64,000 nt of DNA from Dendrophyllia cribrosa (taxonomy: Eukaryota; Cnidaria; Anthozoa; Scleractinia; Dendrophylliidae). Positions 40,801 to 49,700 of the stretch are shown one piece after another. The position numbers were made by a program, and so were the translations under genes. The notes under the pieces were generated by a model, which saw only the letters and a program-made list of their open reading frames with translations, was not told the DNA's origin and did not search any database. Numbering within the stretch: position 1 is the stretch's first letter; each line of letters opens with the position of its first letter. The stretch is taken from assembly GCA_024195265.1 (NCBI GenBank), contig JAJLRJ010000005.1, positions 14,782,473 to 14,846,472 of the forward strand, in the 5' to 3' direction.

Positions 40801-43370
40801 GTGCGGGATTGTGCGGGTTTGACCGAATTGTGCGGTCCCGCACCCGCGCACCCTGTCAGAATCCCTGTTATCTTAAAGAGACAATGCTGTGATATGCTGA
40901 TCCAAGTGTAATTTTGAGAAATTGCTACATAATTTAAAGTTAATAGTCAGTCACATACCCCATTGTCTAAGGCTTCTCTGTCTGCTCTGGATAAGAAAAA
41001 CTGGAATAAAAAAAATGAAAAAAGTTGGAATGACTTTCACCCAATTTGAACAATCTCAACTTTGCATACAAGTTTTATACCATTTTCCCCACCAATGCAA
41101 GTTCTTAGTTACTTTCAGTTTTGTTTACTTTGCAATGAAATGATTTTTTTACAACTTGATTTTTTTACAACTTCAGACTTCAGTCCTGGAAATAATTTTT
41201 CTAACTGGACATGGACATGTGTCCTTTCGAAACTCCATTTTGATCAGACATTTTACATTTAGTTTGTTGGACAACTGCCTTTTTGGATATTCCCTGAAAC
41301 ACAATCCATTATATACAATAACATGACATGCTATAAAGGCCAGGATACAAGGTGCAAACGTTTCTTGCAACGTTGCACACAACAAGATTTTTTGGGTGTC
41401 AAACAAAGCAATTTGTTGTGCCCAACGTTGCAAAAGTAGAACTTGATTCTACATCTGCACCTGTTGCGTGCGACGAACCAAGAAATGTTGCACCATGTGT
41501 CTGGGCCTTAAGAACTTTTACGGTTTACAATGCACTGAGGTGATTTTACAAATGTAAATCTCACAGCCTTTTCTGAATTTTCTAGAATCAAGTCTGAGCT
41601 TTTTGCAGCAAAATAAAGTACAAACAGCATATTATGTTGTTTGTACTTTATAATTATTATTTATTAAATAATAATTACGGTTATTTTATACACTGTAGTG
41701 TGATGTGCCTTATTGTGAGCACCCAACAAACTTTTTTACAAGTTAGCCATCAGAGAATGGGAATTCAATTGATGAGCACGCCTCCTCGCAAGGATGAGCA
41801 CGATGGAATGTAATCTTTTTGCTTTGTGTTTATTACAGGAGTGTAAAATTAGTTGCAAAATACAAAGATTGTATTCACTGTATTGCTTCACACACATATG
41901 TGCAGTTATGAAAATGATCATAAGAATTAGCTGGTGATATTGCGCAAACTTGTAAAAAAGTTTGTTGAGTGCTCAGGGTAAGGCACGTTGCACTGTAATG
42001 TTTTTGGAATCAAAATGCAATGGCTTAACAAGACTTTAGAGACAAAGACCGAGCTATTTTTCTGCTCGGACACCAGGTCTGAGCATAATGTAAAATTAGT
42101 CAGACATTTTAGGATTTTGAACAGACAATGACAACTGTTATTTCCAGAACTGAGATTCCATGAAATATGAACTTGCAGTGTGGTAGTGCATGAAACTCCG
42201 ACTGACAACGACATGTGAACCTCGCAAAATTGCTAAGTGACAAGATTTGAAATTCGGACAGGGAATTTTCACATCCCTACTAACAGGGCCTCATCTTAAA
42301 AGGCACATGAGGTGAACATTCACACTCATGCTTTACCGTTTTTGCCATAATATTGGCGAAATGAAAACACAAAATGTTATTTAGTGTGGATGGGGCCTCA
42401 ATTTGATTGGTACATAATTATACATTACAATTTTCAGGTACTGCACTTTCAATTACATCTTAGCCAACTGAAAATACAGTGCCCTAATAAATGGATCTAT
42501 CCAGGACAATTTGTCAGTTACATGAAACTAAACTTGTCTTAATGATTTCAAGCGAATCTACCAACAACTCTTTCAAAAATAAGCTTAACTTTGATAAGCT
42601 TAATCGAGACATGAAACGGAAATTCTATACATTTGCAAGAACATTATTTTTACCAACACCAAATGGCCTTCCACTCTGATAAATCTTTTCATTGCCACAT
42701 GGTTACATTTTATAATTCAGAACAAACATGGGTAAGTTTAAATAAAGTTTCAGAGGTATTTTCATGACAAACCTGTGAAGGAACAAGCCCAGATGAAGCG
42801 CATATTGTCCGCCAGTAAGATACCATCAACATCACAAAGAAAGGGTGATAAAAAATCAAATACGCAGCTGAAATGAACGATCAGAGATCGTGAGTTTTTA
42901 TCTCAACTACGTAAAATGATAAAAAAAATACCAAGTTAAATAACGGTGCGGTTGAAGCTCGATCAAGACCCCGATCAAGATGTCGTTTTACACCCGGGGA
43001 CAATAAATATTGCCGAACGCATGCACAAACAACACTCGCCCTGGATCGCTAGATTTTTAATATTACCTCTTTCGTATGGAGACTGGACACTCTCTGAAAC
43101 AGAAAGAGATAAATAAAGTTAACGAAGAAAATGTAACAATATACAAGAAAGAAGACAGAACGCTTGAATTAAAGGGCTTAGTAGGGCATGCCTTTCGCAT
43201 TCATGAAATCGTTGTAAGAAAGTAAAATATAGAACAAGTCCAAAATTGTTGCTCTCACCAAAACAAAGAATCACAACATAAGCGTAGTATGACCAAATAA
43301 TCACAGTGTTGATAAATAAAACGGGTATCCATTGAAAAGTTTTAAAAAGGCAAGTTAGGATGGCAGCCAT
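28844..43370 (-). CDS. ZDHHC15-like: DHHC palmitoyltransferase, ZDHHC2/15/20-like
   Basis: Ten exons join perfectly in phase: 43259-43370, 43067-43093, 42773-42867, 40959-41000, 38668-38734, 37368-37437, 35275-35428, 30594-30723, 30239-30368 and 28844-29117, giving 366 residues. ATG 43370 opens [10 protein letters not shown], and [20 protein letters not shown] is TM1. Exon 3 holds TM2 ([19 protein letters not shown]). Exons 6-7 hold the cysteine-rich zinc domain [18 protein letters not shown] with the catalytic DHHC at residues 144-147 (Cys147). TM3-TM4 flank it, and the TTLE motif (TTxE) is at 230-233. The exon 9 segment [11 protein letters not shown] and the GDGVRFP that opens exon 10 are typical of the ZDHHC2/15/20 subgroup. 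The tail is acidic. Such enzymes S-palmitoylate membrane proteins at the Golgi or plasma membrane. The subgroup is clear but the exact orthologue is not. Introns are filled with MITEs. Confidence 0.95.
29625..29829. mobile_element. 205-bp TTAA MITE, copy A
   Basis: CCCTTAACTCCCAAGAGTGC and (complement) CCCTTTCACTCCCAGAGTCA form the ends, with TTAA on both sides (29621-29624, 29830-29833). It is nearly identical in length and sequence to 49734-49938. It lies in the last intron of the ZDHHC gene. Confidence 0.9.
29868..30084. mobile_element. MULE-type hairpin MITE, 9-bp TSD
   Basis: TAGACTACGAGTAGTCCCTC and its imperfect complement bound 217 bases, with arms of about 85 bases. ATGTTCTAC is duplicated outside (29859-29867, 30085-30093). 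The arms contain GCGAGCGCGC-type CpG-rich sequence. It lies in a ZDHHC intron. Confidence 0.88.
30866..31163. repeat. Nested palindrome in ZDHHC intron
   Basis: The outer arms (CATGTTTATGTCGTGGTTC / complement) and GTTTGAAAATCTTCAAAC-type arms surround an inner hairpin at 30992-31111. The inner arms start GGGGTCAATTCAATAAAACT, with a loop near 31045-31055. It lies between real exon 8 and its degraded duplicate. Confidence 0.75.
31275..31357 (-). pseudogene. Duplicated copy of ZDHHC exon 8
   Basis: On the minus strand the sequence still reads [20 protein letters not shown] followed by LWLLFGYH. This parallels exon 8 ([28 protein letters not shown]) at 30594-30723. The upstream acceptor is poor and the C-terminal part diverges into RHFFQQVT, so it is probably an inactive duplicate. 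The flank GGAGGTGGTSGCTTACAAG is shared by both copies, which shows that a block of a few hundred bases was duplicated. Confidence 0.8.
32285..33181. mobile_element. Fold-back MULE-like element, copy 1
   Basis: The ends AGGCTGGTACAAAAGTCGG and (complement) AGGCAGGTACAAAAGTCGG lead into subterminal arrays of GGATC, then arms of about 360 bases that are inverted copies. AGGCAAAAA is duplicated on both sides (32276-32284, 33182-33190). The unique spacer (about 32625-32815) is in the opposite orientation to copy 2. Each arm carries a short exon with a donor, and the spacer carries a matching acceptor and second exon. Confidence 0.92.
32695..32865 (-). CDS. Two-exon mini-ORF inside fold-back copy 1
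   Basis: Exon 1 (32841-32865, minus) begins MDPAEGEE and ends at a GT donor. An intron of 96 bases ends in a long pyrimidine run and the tandem acceptor ACAGCAG. Exon 2 (32695-32744) continues in frame through [15 protein letters not shown] to TAG, giving 24 residues, or 23 with the other acceptor. The same structure is intact in copy 2. No family was recognised. It could be the N-terminus of the autonomous element's protein cut short, or a captured host exon pair. Confidence 0.45.
33951..34877. mobile_element. Fold-back MULE-like element, copy 2 (inverted)
   Basis: The ends AGGCAGGTACAAAAGTCGG / (complement) AGGCAGGCACAAAAGTCGG are flanked by CTCAAGAAA on both sides (33942-33950, 34878-34886). 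The uninterrupted relative at 53 kb has a single CTCAAGAAA, so the empty site is seen. It has the same arms and spacer as copy 1, but the spacer is in reverse orientation. The two copies lie about 770 bases apart. Confidence 0.93.
34283..34454 (+). CDS. Two-exon mini-ORF inside fold-back copy 2
   Basis: Exon 1 is 34283-34307 (ATG GAC CCA ...), with donor GTAAAA. Exon 2 is 34405-34454, after TTTTTTTTTTACAG, and ends in TAG. The product matches that of copy 1. A TATA-like CATATAAAC immediately precedes the ATG. Preservation of frame, donor, acceptor and stop in both copies is the only evidence for function, and recent duplication alone could explain it. Confidence 0.45.
35462..35762 (-). mobile_element. 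tRNA-Ser-headed SINE
   Basis: On the minus strand a tRNA-like head starts GGAGGCAGCGTGGTTGAG. It has the anticodon arm CCGGA-CTTGAAA-TCCGG (TGA) and a B-box-like AAGTTCAAGTCC but no long variable arm. A body of about 200 bases follows, ending in a tail with TGATTTGATTGATGTATTTA. This head-body-tail structure is that of a tRNA-derived SINE. It lies in an intron of the ZDHHC gene, in the sense direction. Confidence 0.8.
36064..36506. mobile_element. TIR MITE (ACAGCC ends), long copy
   Basis: ACAGCCAATTTCACTGCTGT and (complement) ACAGCCGATTTCACTGCTGT bound 443 bases. The flanks AATTTTTT and AATTCTTT may be a decayed 8-base duplication. It is the same family as 27206-27430. Confidence 0.7.
37692..37986. 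mobile_element. Palindromic-ended MITE
   Basis: Arms of about 50 bases are inverted copies, including CCTTTCAATAACATGCGGAA and TTTGAAATTCAAATTTCCAC. It lies in the ZDHHC intron upstream of exon 6. The target duplication is unclear. Confidence 0.75.
39012..39131. mobile_element. Short TIR MITE
   Basis: AGAGTGTTTCAATAGGATAT and (complement) AGAGTGTTTATCAGGTATCC are the ends of a 120-base element in the ZDHHC intron. It is non-coding. Confidence 0.55.
39716..40867. mobile_element. hAT/Dada-like element, 6-bp TSD
   Basis: CAGGGATTCTGACAGGGTGC and its perfect complement are the termini, and TTATCT lies on both sides (39710-39715, 40868-40873). Subterminal GTGCGGG motifs repeat at both ends. An N-terminal coding remnant lies at 40532-40746. 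The CAGGG end suggests hAT, but a 6-base duplication is unusual for hAT. It lies in a ZDHHC intron. Confidence 0.7.
40532..40746 (+). pseudogene. Transposon ORF N-terminus, frameshifted
   Basis: The frame opens [13 protein letters not shown]. After a one-base shift it continues as [39 protein letters not shown] and [18 protein letters not shown], ending in a stop. The basic N-terminus followed by an acidic linker resembles the start of hAT-type transposon proteins. No zinc finger or catalytic domain follows. Confidence 0.4.
41337..41508. mobile_element. Harbinger-type MITE, TAA duplication
   Basis: AGGCCAGGATACAAGGTGCA and (complement) AGGCCCAGACACATGGTGCA bound 172 bases, flanked by TAA (41334-41336, 41509-41511). 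Internal GCAACGTTGC motifs resemble those of the elements at 2065 and 25765. Confidence 0.8.
41705..41986. mobile_element. TIR MITE (GTGCCTTA ends)
   Basis: The arms of about 40 bases include CAACAAACTTTTTTACAAGT and its complement, with GTGCCTTA at both ends. It lies in a ZDHHC intron and is non-coding. Confidence 0.75.
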
Positions 43371-43488
43371 GATTGAAATGTTGTTTGTACTCGGCGATCA
43401 TGCGCAAAATTCCATCTGACCATGACGTCACTTTCAACTATAGTCAATTGTTTTATATAATAAACAATTAGCCACTTGTTTCAAGAGC

Positions 43489-43561
43489 GGGGGACTAGCT
43501 CAAATGGTAGAGCGCTCGCTTAGCATGCGAGAGGTACCGGGATCGATGCCCGGGTTCTCCA
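43489..43561 (+). tRNA. tRNA-Ala(AGC), third copy
   Basis: The cloverleaf is complete: acceptor GGGGGAC/GTTCTCC, anticodon arm CTCGC-TTAGCAT-GCGAG with anticodon AGC, and T-arm CCGGG/CCCGG. Several compensatory changes relative to the copies at 571 and 4675 keep the stems paired. A T10 terminator begins nine bases downstream. It is divergent from the ZDHHC gene, 118 bases from its ATG. Confidence 0.95.
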
Positions 43562-43698
43562 ACTCGAAGTTTTTTTTTTCTCTTTATTATATTCCTCTTT
43601 TTTTCTCTTGGCAGTCACAAAAGCAGATAAACAAGGGAAATTTGAGGCGAACACAATAAAATTTATTACACAAAACACGATTTGATAATAAAAAAAAA

Positions 43699-43752
43699 AG
43701 AAGAAAGAAAGACTGCGCCGAGAAAGACTGGCGGCGCAGTCTTTCTTCTTCT
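43699..43752. other. Perfect hairpin downstream of tRNA
   Basis: AAGAAAGAAAGACTGCGCCG pairs with CGGCGCAGTCTTTCTTCTT around a loop of about 11 bases. It lies 140 bases after the tRNA terminator. It may be a small MITE or a hairpin RNA source; nothing more can be said. Confidence 0.6.
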
Positions 43753-43885
43753 GGTCCTTCTTCGCAAGGCACAAAAAAAACCCGACGATTGGAAGTTAAC
43801 GTAAAAATTGGATTAAATATAAAGATCTAGAATGCATCCTAATTATTTTGTTGTGCTATTGCGCTTAAGTGGTGGGTACGTTTTA

Positions 43886-44300
43886 GACTACGTTTACACT
43901 AGAGAAGATTTTTCCGGATTGATAAATGTTTCCGGATTTATTAAATTTAGGGTATTCGGATTCGCAGCCGTTTATACTAAAGGGTATACGGATTCGCAAC
44001 CGTTTACACACATCGATAAATCCGAGGACATTTATGCGGGAACGGTTACAAAGCAGGCGAAAAAGTATCCGGATTCATGGGAACAACTGTTTACACTTCA
44101 AAACATTGCGGATTTGCAGTAATCGGATACAAAGTATTCACTTTAGATTTCGGATTCAAAATCTCCGGAGACGCGACCAAACCGGGACGTTTTTATTTCG
44201 GATTCATCCACCAGCGTGTAAACGGCAAAACGAATCCGGTACCAAAATGTTCCGGATTCGTCACGAATCCGGAAAAATCTCCTCTAGTGTAAACGTAGTC
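43886..44300. mobile_element. Harbinger-type MITE, TTA duplication
   Basis: GACTACGTTTACACTAGAG and its complement bound 415 bases, with TTA on both sides (43883-43885, 44301-44303). Multiple TCCGGATT motifs repeat inside. Three overlapping open frames across it are artefacts of the repeat. Confidence 0.85.
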
Positions 44301-44531
44301 TTAATAGGATGGCAAAGAAAATAGATGGGGGCGGATGCTCTCTCCCCTCCCCAGAGACCTCGTAGTCACGCTCCACGCTTGGCAAAAAACGCGCGGGGGC
44401 TGGGTAGAGGTACAAAGTAAAGCGCGTGGGGAACTCTGGGAAGGGAAAAGAAGGAGAGGAGAGTAGAATGCCTCATTCTCAGGACAATTTGTCAAAACTC
44501 CTAGCGATGTGACCCCAAGTCACCGATAGAT

Positions 44532-44905
44532 AGCTAAATAAACTTTATTTAACCACGGACAATTCTTTAGCTATTTACGGAAAAGATCAAACTATAACTA
44601 CACAACTATAAGATTAACTGTAACTATAAACTACACTATATTAAAAAGCTGCTTTCCGTGAATGCCGTGCCTTCGAGAGCTTTGCTGATTGCGCGTTTGA
44701 ACGACTCGAGGGATTCCGCGCTACTATAATAATGATAACTAAAACTATTTTTGAAATAATTTGTGCGTGGTAGTGGAACATTAAGTTTGTTCTCGGAGTC
44801 CCTCAGGTTGTAGCTTGTATTGCGCTCAGAGAGTTTCGATGCTAAATAGTCCGGAGCTAACCCCTGTAGGCATTTGAATACCATTGTACGCCTTTTGTAC
44901 GTTTC
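44532..44905 (-). mobile_element. Non-LTR retrotransposon 3' fragment
   Basis: The minus-strand frame has FKCLQGLAPDYLASKLSE, SYNLRDSENKLNVPLPRTNY and KNSFSY, the C-terminal signature of CR1/jockey-type reverse transcriptase. The 3' end CGTGGTTAAATAAAGTTTAT follows. It is 5'-truncated. The canonical WNSLP segment is replaced, probably through a small deletion or shift. Confidence 0.8.
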
Positions 44906-44999
44906 TGGCGGTCAAGATTTTTCCACCCCAAAATTTCATGTAGTACACAGATGAAACAAGTCAAAAACCAAGTCAAAATTAGACTCGATTCTAGGTGAA

Positions 45000-46742
45000 G
45001 TCTCCACGAACTGCTGAAGAGTCATCATAGGGGCACGATACGATTTTATATGCCGACCGCTGGCGATTTTCGCCAATCGCGGAGATCCGTGTATAAAATC
45101 GCCTAGTTTGTCGCTGGCTTTTAAGGTAGAAATTTGGGATTCCCTTTGTGAGAATTTTATACCATTTTCCAAGTCACTGGACCTCGTGTGAAACATTTTC
45201 ATTCCTCGACTATTTCTGGTATTTCTTGGTGTTACAGAATCTATAGTTGGTTAGCTATTGTGTCGTGCTGTGGGTATTGTTTATTGCCTTTTGAATCTTT
45301 TACGTTGTTTTGCAGGGAATGGCAAACGAACGTACCTAAAACGCACGTGCAAAAACATTGTTTTCGCTCTTTAAACCGTTTGTTTTGTTCCGTTCTTGCT
45401 GCCGCTGCCGTCGTGATTGCTTGAGCTCCTATTTTTCCTTCGTTCCCCACTGCACTGTATCTGAATGCCTGGAGCAGGCTAGGCGTACTAACCCTGTCAC
45501 TGGTACACAACTACGCACGTATTGCAGCTAAATAAGAGGTTTTCACAAAACAGGCACAGACTACTTTCCACTATAGATTTTACAAAACTTTATTTAGCAA
45601 CAATTCTTATAAAATCCTCTACAGTACAAAATGGTGACATCATAAAAAGGACCCAAATAACTCATTTTGCACTCACTTTTAGTTACTCTTTTATATATCA
45701 AAACTTCTTGAAAACAATAAATAATGGGGTCTTATTATAAATAACGGGACAGCGGTCTTACTAAGACTAAGGCTAGCATATGAGGACACAAACCCAAGTT
45801 ACCAAGCCTCCTCTCCGCCATAATAATGGAGAGAAGAGGAGGGCCTGGTACTTGGGTTGATGGTGAAAGCCGACAGCATCGGCGAACTACGAAAAGGGAA
45901 CTCTCTGGGAACACAAATGCGAACAAAGCTCACAATAGGTTTGCATATTTTCCAAGAGCGACTACTGACTTAAAATGCAAAGTTTTAGTCAACTGTATGA
46001 CTTTGTGGACTTTATTAAATAAAGATAAATTTTCTTTCGCATTCCTTAGTACGTAATGAAGCCAGCGTTTTTGAACCCGCTAGTTGTAAGCTAATGCGAT
46101 CAACTTGAAACTCGCCCACACATCTATCGCAGCCAAGCCTGCCAAAACCAAGACCCAGCTTTCACCTCAAAACTACCAAGCACCAAACGCGACCAGACGC
46201 CAGACATAATACAAGACAGCTTAAAAGCATTCCCTCTTCTTCGTACTAACAACATCCTTGCAGAGCAACATTCCATCACCCATCACAACTGAATAGTTAC
46301 GATGCAACCAGAATCAAACAAGCCAACAAATATATGTACACCAAACGCTACTCTTTGCCTCGTCCTTCCTGATTTTTGATATTGTGATTCCCAACTTTCC
46401 AATACAAATAAAAAAGTTACTTTCAGAACAATCCCGTCAATAAAATGCGAAGAGCTACAGTCAAAAGTATTCTAAAGTTTTTGGTGAAGTTCTAGGAAAA
46501 ATTAACAATCGGAACAATTTATTGTTGAAACGATTTACACGATTCCTTTTTTGCGATCATTGTTTTTTTAAAATGACGTGAAACAGTAAGAGAAGCGAGG
46601 CGATTTAAAAATAAGTAAAACGGACGGGATTGGAGACTGAAAGTTCACTTTTCAAGAAAAAAACTGGCTGACAACAGACATTAACAAATAAGTGAAAAGT
46701 ATCAAATCCATCGTCTTCGAGTTTCCAGCAGTTGGCATGTGC
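45000..46742. other. Intergenic, 3' flank of TMEM131 homologue
   Basis: No gene is supported. A stretch at 45218-45305 resembles the MITE at 47871 (TTTCTTGGTGTT ... GCCTTTTGAATCTTTT). Candidate polyadenylation signals for the minus-strand gene (complement AATAAA) are at about 46515 and 45588. Confidence 0.4.
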
Positions 46743-49700
46743 TTATTCCGAGGTGGAAGACCACGTAGATGGAACACCGGAGGGATTCCAGATGCTATTC
46801 CCCAAGGAAACCAGGGGCTCATAGGAGAGTTGAACTGGAGAATCTTGGTTCTGCCGTGGCTGCACTGGGTAGGACACAAATGAAGCGGCAGATGCAGTGG
46901 GAAGGGCATCTGCTGTGGAGCCCGGGCCAAGGTACCCACTTCCCCAGATGGAGGACACATCAGGTGGGGGCGTCCAGGTCACCTCCTGGGTGCTGAATGG
47001 AGACTTGGGTCCCGTAGCGGCAACACCACCAGACCAGTCAGCAGGCATCTTACTGAACAATGCATCAACAGCATCAGCCTCAGAACTCGTAGGCTGCACA
47101 GGGCTTACAGGTGGATAAACAGACCATCCATCACTGTCAAGAGGGGATTTGCCTGCATCCCAGATCTCAGTCATAGTTTTGTTGCTGGTCACGGCGCCAC
47201 CGTTCATATTGCTAGCATCTAAGAAGTTTACCCAGTTGTTGGAACGCCATGCGCTCTTTCCGTGAAACTGATCATCCGCGGCGCGAGAGGACGAGCTGAA
47301 CAGACTGTCAGGGTTATTGTAGCATTTGTCATTGGGGTTCCACAAGTTGGGATGTCCACTTGGGTAACTTCTGTTGCGTGTTGCACCACTGTCGGACAAG
47401 CCCAAATCACTCAGATTAAACGGACGAACCTTCTCCTCCAACGAAGCTGGTTGTTTCTTCAGGCTTTTGCGGGGGAAGGACTGACTCTCCAGCAACGACG
47501 GGCGGGAGGCAGGCAGAAAGTGGGAAGGAACCATCTTGTCAGGCTGCTCACCAACAGGACTGGTGGGTAACGAGGGGGGGTCTGGGGGCAGTGCCCAAGG
47601 GCTGCGTCTCAGGTTGGACAGGCCAAGGTCATCTCCAGTTTTAATAGATTTTCTGGCACCTAAGCACAGGTAAAATGGAATATTAAAAAGCAATGAACAT
47701 CACGATAACAACAGCTTATTTCACTGACGGTTAGATCCGGGTAAATTTGCAATGCATGTTTTATCTAGATCAAATGATTTTTTCTCAAAAGAAAGGAGAG
47801 AGTTCGCAATATAGGTAAAAGTTAATGTCCTTAGAAATGGCCGCTCCACAAGTTGTGCCCGTTACATTAAGGGGGTGTTTCTTGGTGTTGCGGAAGCCAT
47901 TGTTGGTCAGCTTTTGTGTTGTGGTGTGGGTATCGTTCAGTGTCTTTTGAATCTTTTGTTTTACGTCATTTGTGATCACACCATCCGCAACACCAAGAAA
48001 CTACCCGTTAAGGTTTGTAATAAGCGTTGTGAAGTCCAGTCCAAAGATCCAAACGGTTACACATGACAACGGTTTCAAAAGATTTCTTCGTTTCATACGT
48101 CAAGACATCTAACTGATGCTTTTCTAACCTGCGATCAGACTTTGTTAGTTCTCATAAATGGAGAGTTCTTCAAGAAAATTCGCTATATCCAGCTATTAGT
48201 TTTATTGGGCTGGCACTGTATTGGATTAATTTGTTTTTGTTCTCTTATAGCCTTACCTGCCGCCGACCAAGATGGACCAACCCCACCTTCTAGGGGTACT
48301 GACTTGGTGCCCTTAACACGTGACTTGTTCCCCTTCGCTGCCGGCGGTTTAACCTGCTCCGCACCGTTTGAACTATCGCTGCTGACTATGCTACTGTAAC
48401 TGCTACTGCGACTGCTGCCGCTCAACAGAGTTGGAGAGGTGGGAGGAGGTGAGTCTGACAGAGTTGTAGACAAGGCTGACGATTTGTTGTAAGCCTTCCT
48501 CTTGTTGAGTTCTTGCTCGTCAAAGTTGTTCTCCTTGGAAGAAGCCTGCATATTCTTGCCCAATGCCAGCGACATAACTGCCGCAGCAATGGCATGAGGT
48601 GATGTTGCTCCTGGGTGTCGCAGTTCGCTCGTCTTTACACTGTCAGGGCTGTTAGCATTGCTGTGATTTTTACTGATTTGTCCACTGTTCTGGTTTTTCG
48701 CTGGAACATCTAAGTTCTTCGGTCTCCCGACACTGCATGCTGACTGAGCATCTCCTCTCTTGGGCTTGCTACCAGCATTCTCCGTGACACTCTTGCGGTT
48801 CTTTCCTCTGTCTTTTCCACTCTCGACTGTCTCAGCAGCAGCCGTATGACTCACATGCTTGGTACAGACCAGTTGTGCATCAGTGGGCAGACTTCCTTGT
48901 CGTGTCCTGTTTGTCTCCTTTGATGGCTGCTGTATTCTGACTTCTGGGACAGACTTGTCTGACGAGCCATCGCTGCAACTATCATCTGACATTGCACCTT
49001 CATCGTCCTTACTCTTAGCTGTCGCACTTTCTTTCATCTTCATTTTCTTGTCCTTGTCATCTTTCTTGTTAATAGCTTTTGTTCTTCGTTTCTGTTTTCC
49101 CTTAGGTTCTTTGGAGTCCTTCCAATCCCTCTTAGGTACTGACTCGCACCTATTTGGAATTACTACACTTATGATTTCATCATTAACATTTTCAGGGTAA
49201 GATTTGTTCTTCTCTTCCGCTCTTTTACTGTCTTCCGCTGCTCTCTGTTCATTTCTCTTTGGTTCAGCAACCTTTCGACTTGTGCTTCCAAACGTGTCCG
49301 TTGTGTTTCTTACGGCTGCTGCAGGTTTTGATTTGCTATCTTTGACTCCAGAACATGTTTTACTCTCCAGGGGAGGGCTGGTCGACCTAGCCCCTCGAGA
49401 ATCTGTGTTTTCAACCGTATTTGATTGAGCTTTTACAGGCATTTCAATTCTTGTATTCCGATTTCGCGTCACGTTGGTTTCTTGTCGTGTAGCACTAACT
49501 GCTGGTGTTTTTATATTATTATTTGTGGGTAAATTATTTGATAAGCTTGCAGCAGTCGTGCTGTCACTGCTTGGAGGTCTGTCAGCTGTCAATGGTGTTG
49601 TTTCCCTGCTGTCCCGTGTTTCTCTTTTTGATCTCTTTTGTCCAACTGTTGGCTCTTCTTTCACAAGAACTCTGGAGACAAATGACAAAAGAAAATTACA

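Noticed and set aside
43832..44324. Three overlapping frames of 71-132 codons
   Set aside because: They arise from TCCGGATT repeats inside the Harbinger-type MITE at 43886-44300.
46692..47570. Plus-strand frames opposite the last TMEM131 exon
   Set aside because: Antisense shadows. The minus-strand frame is longer and joins in phase with the upstream exons.
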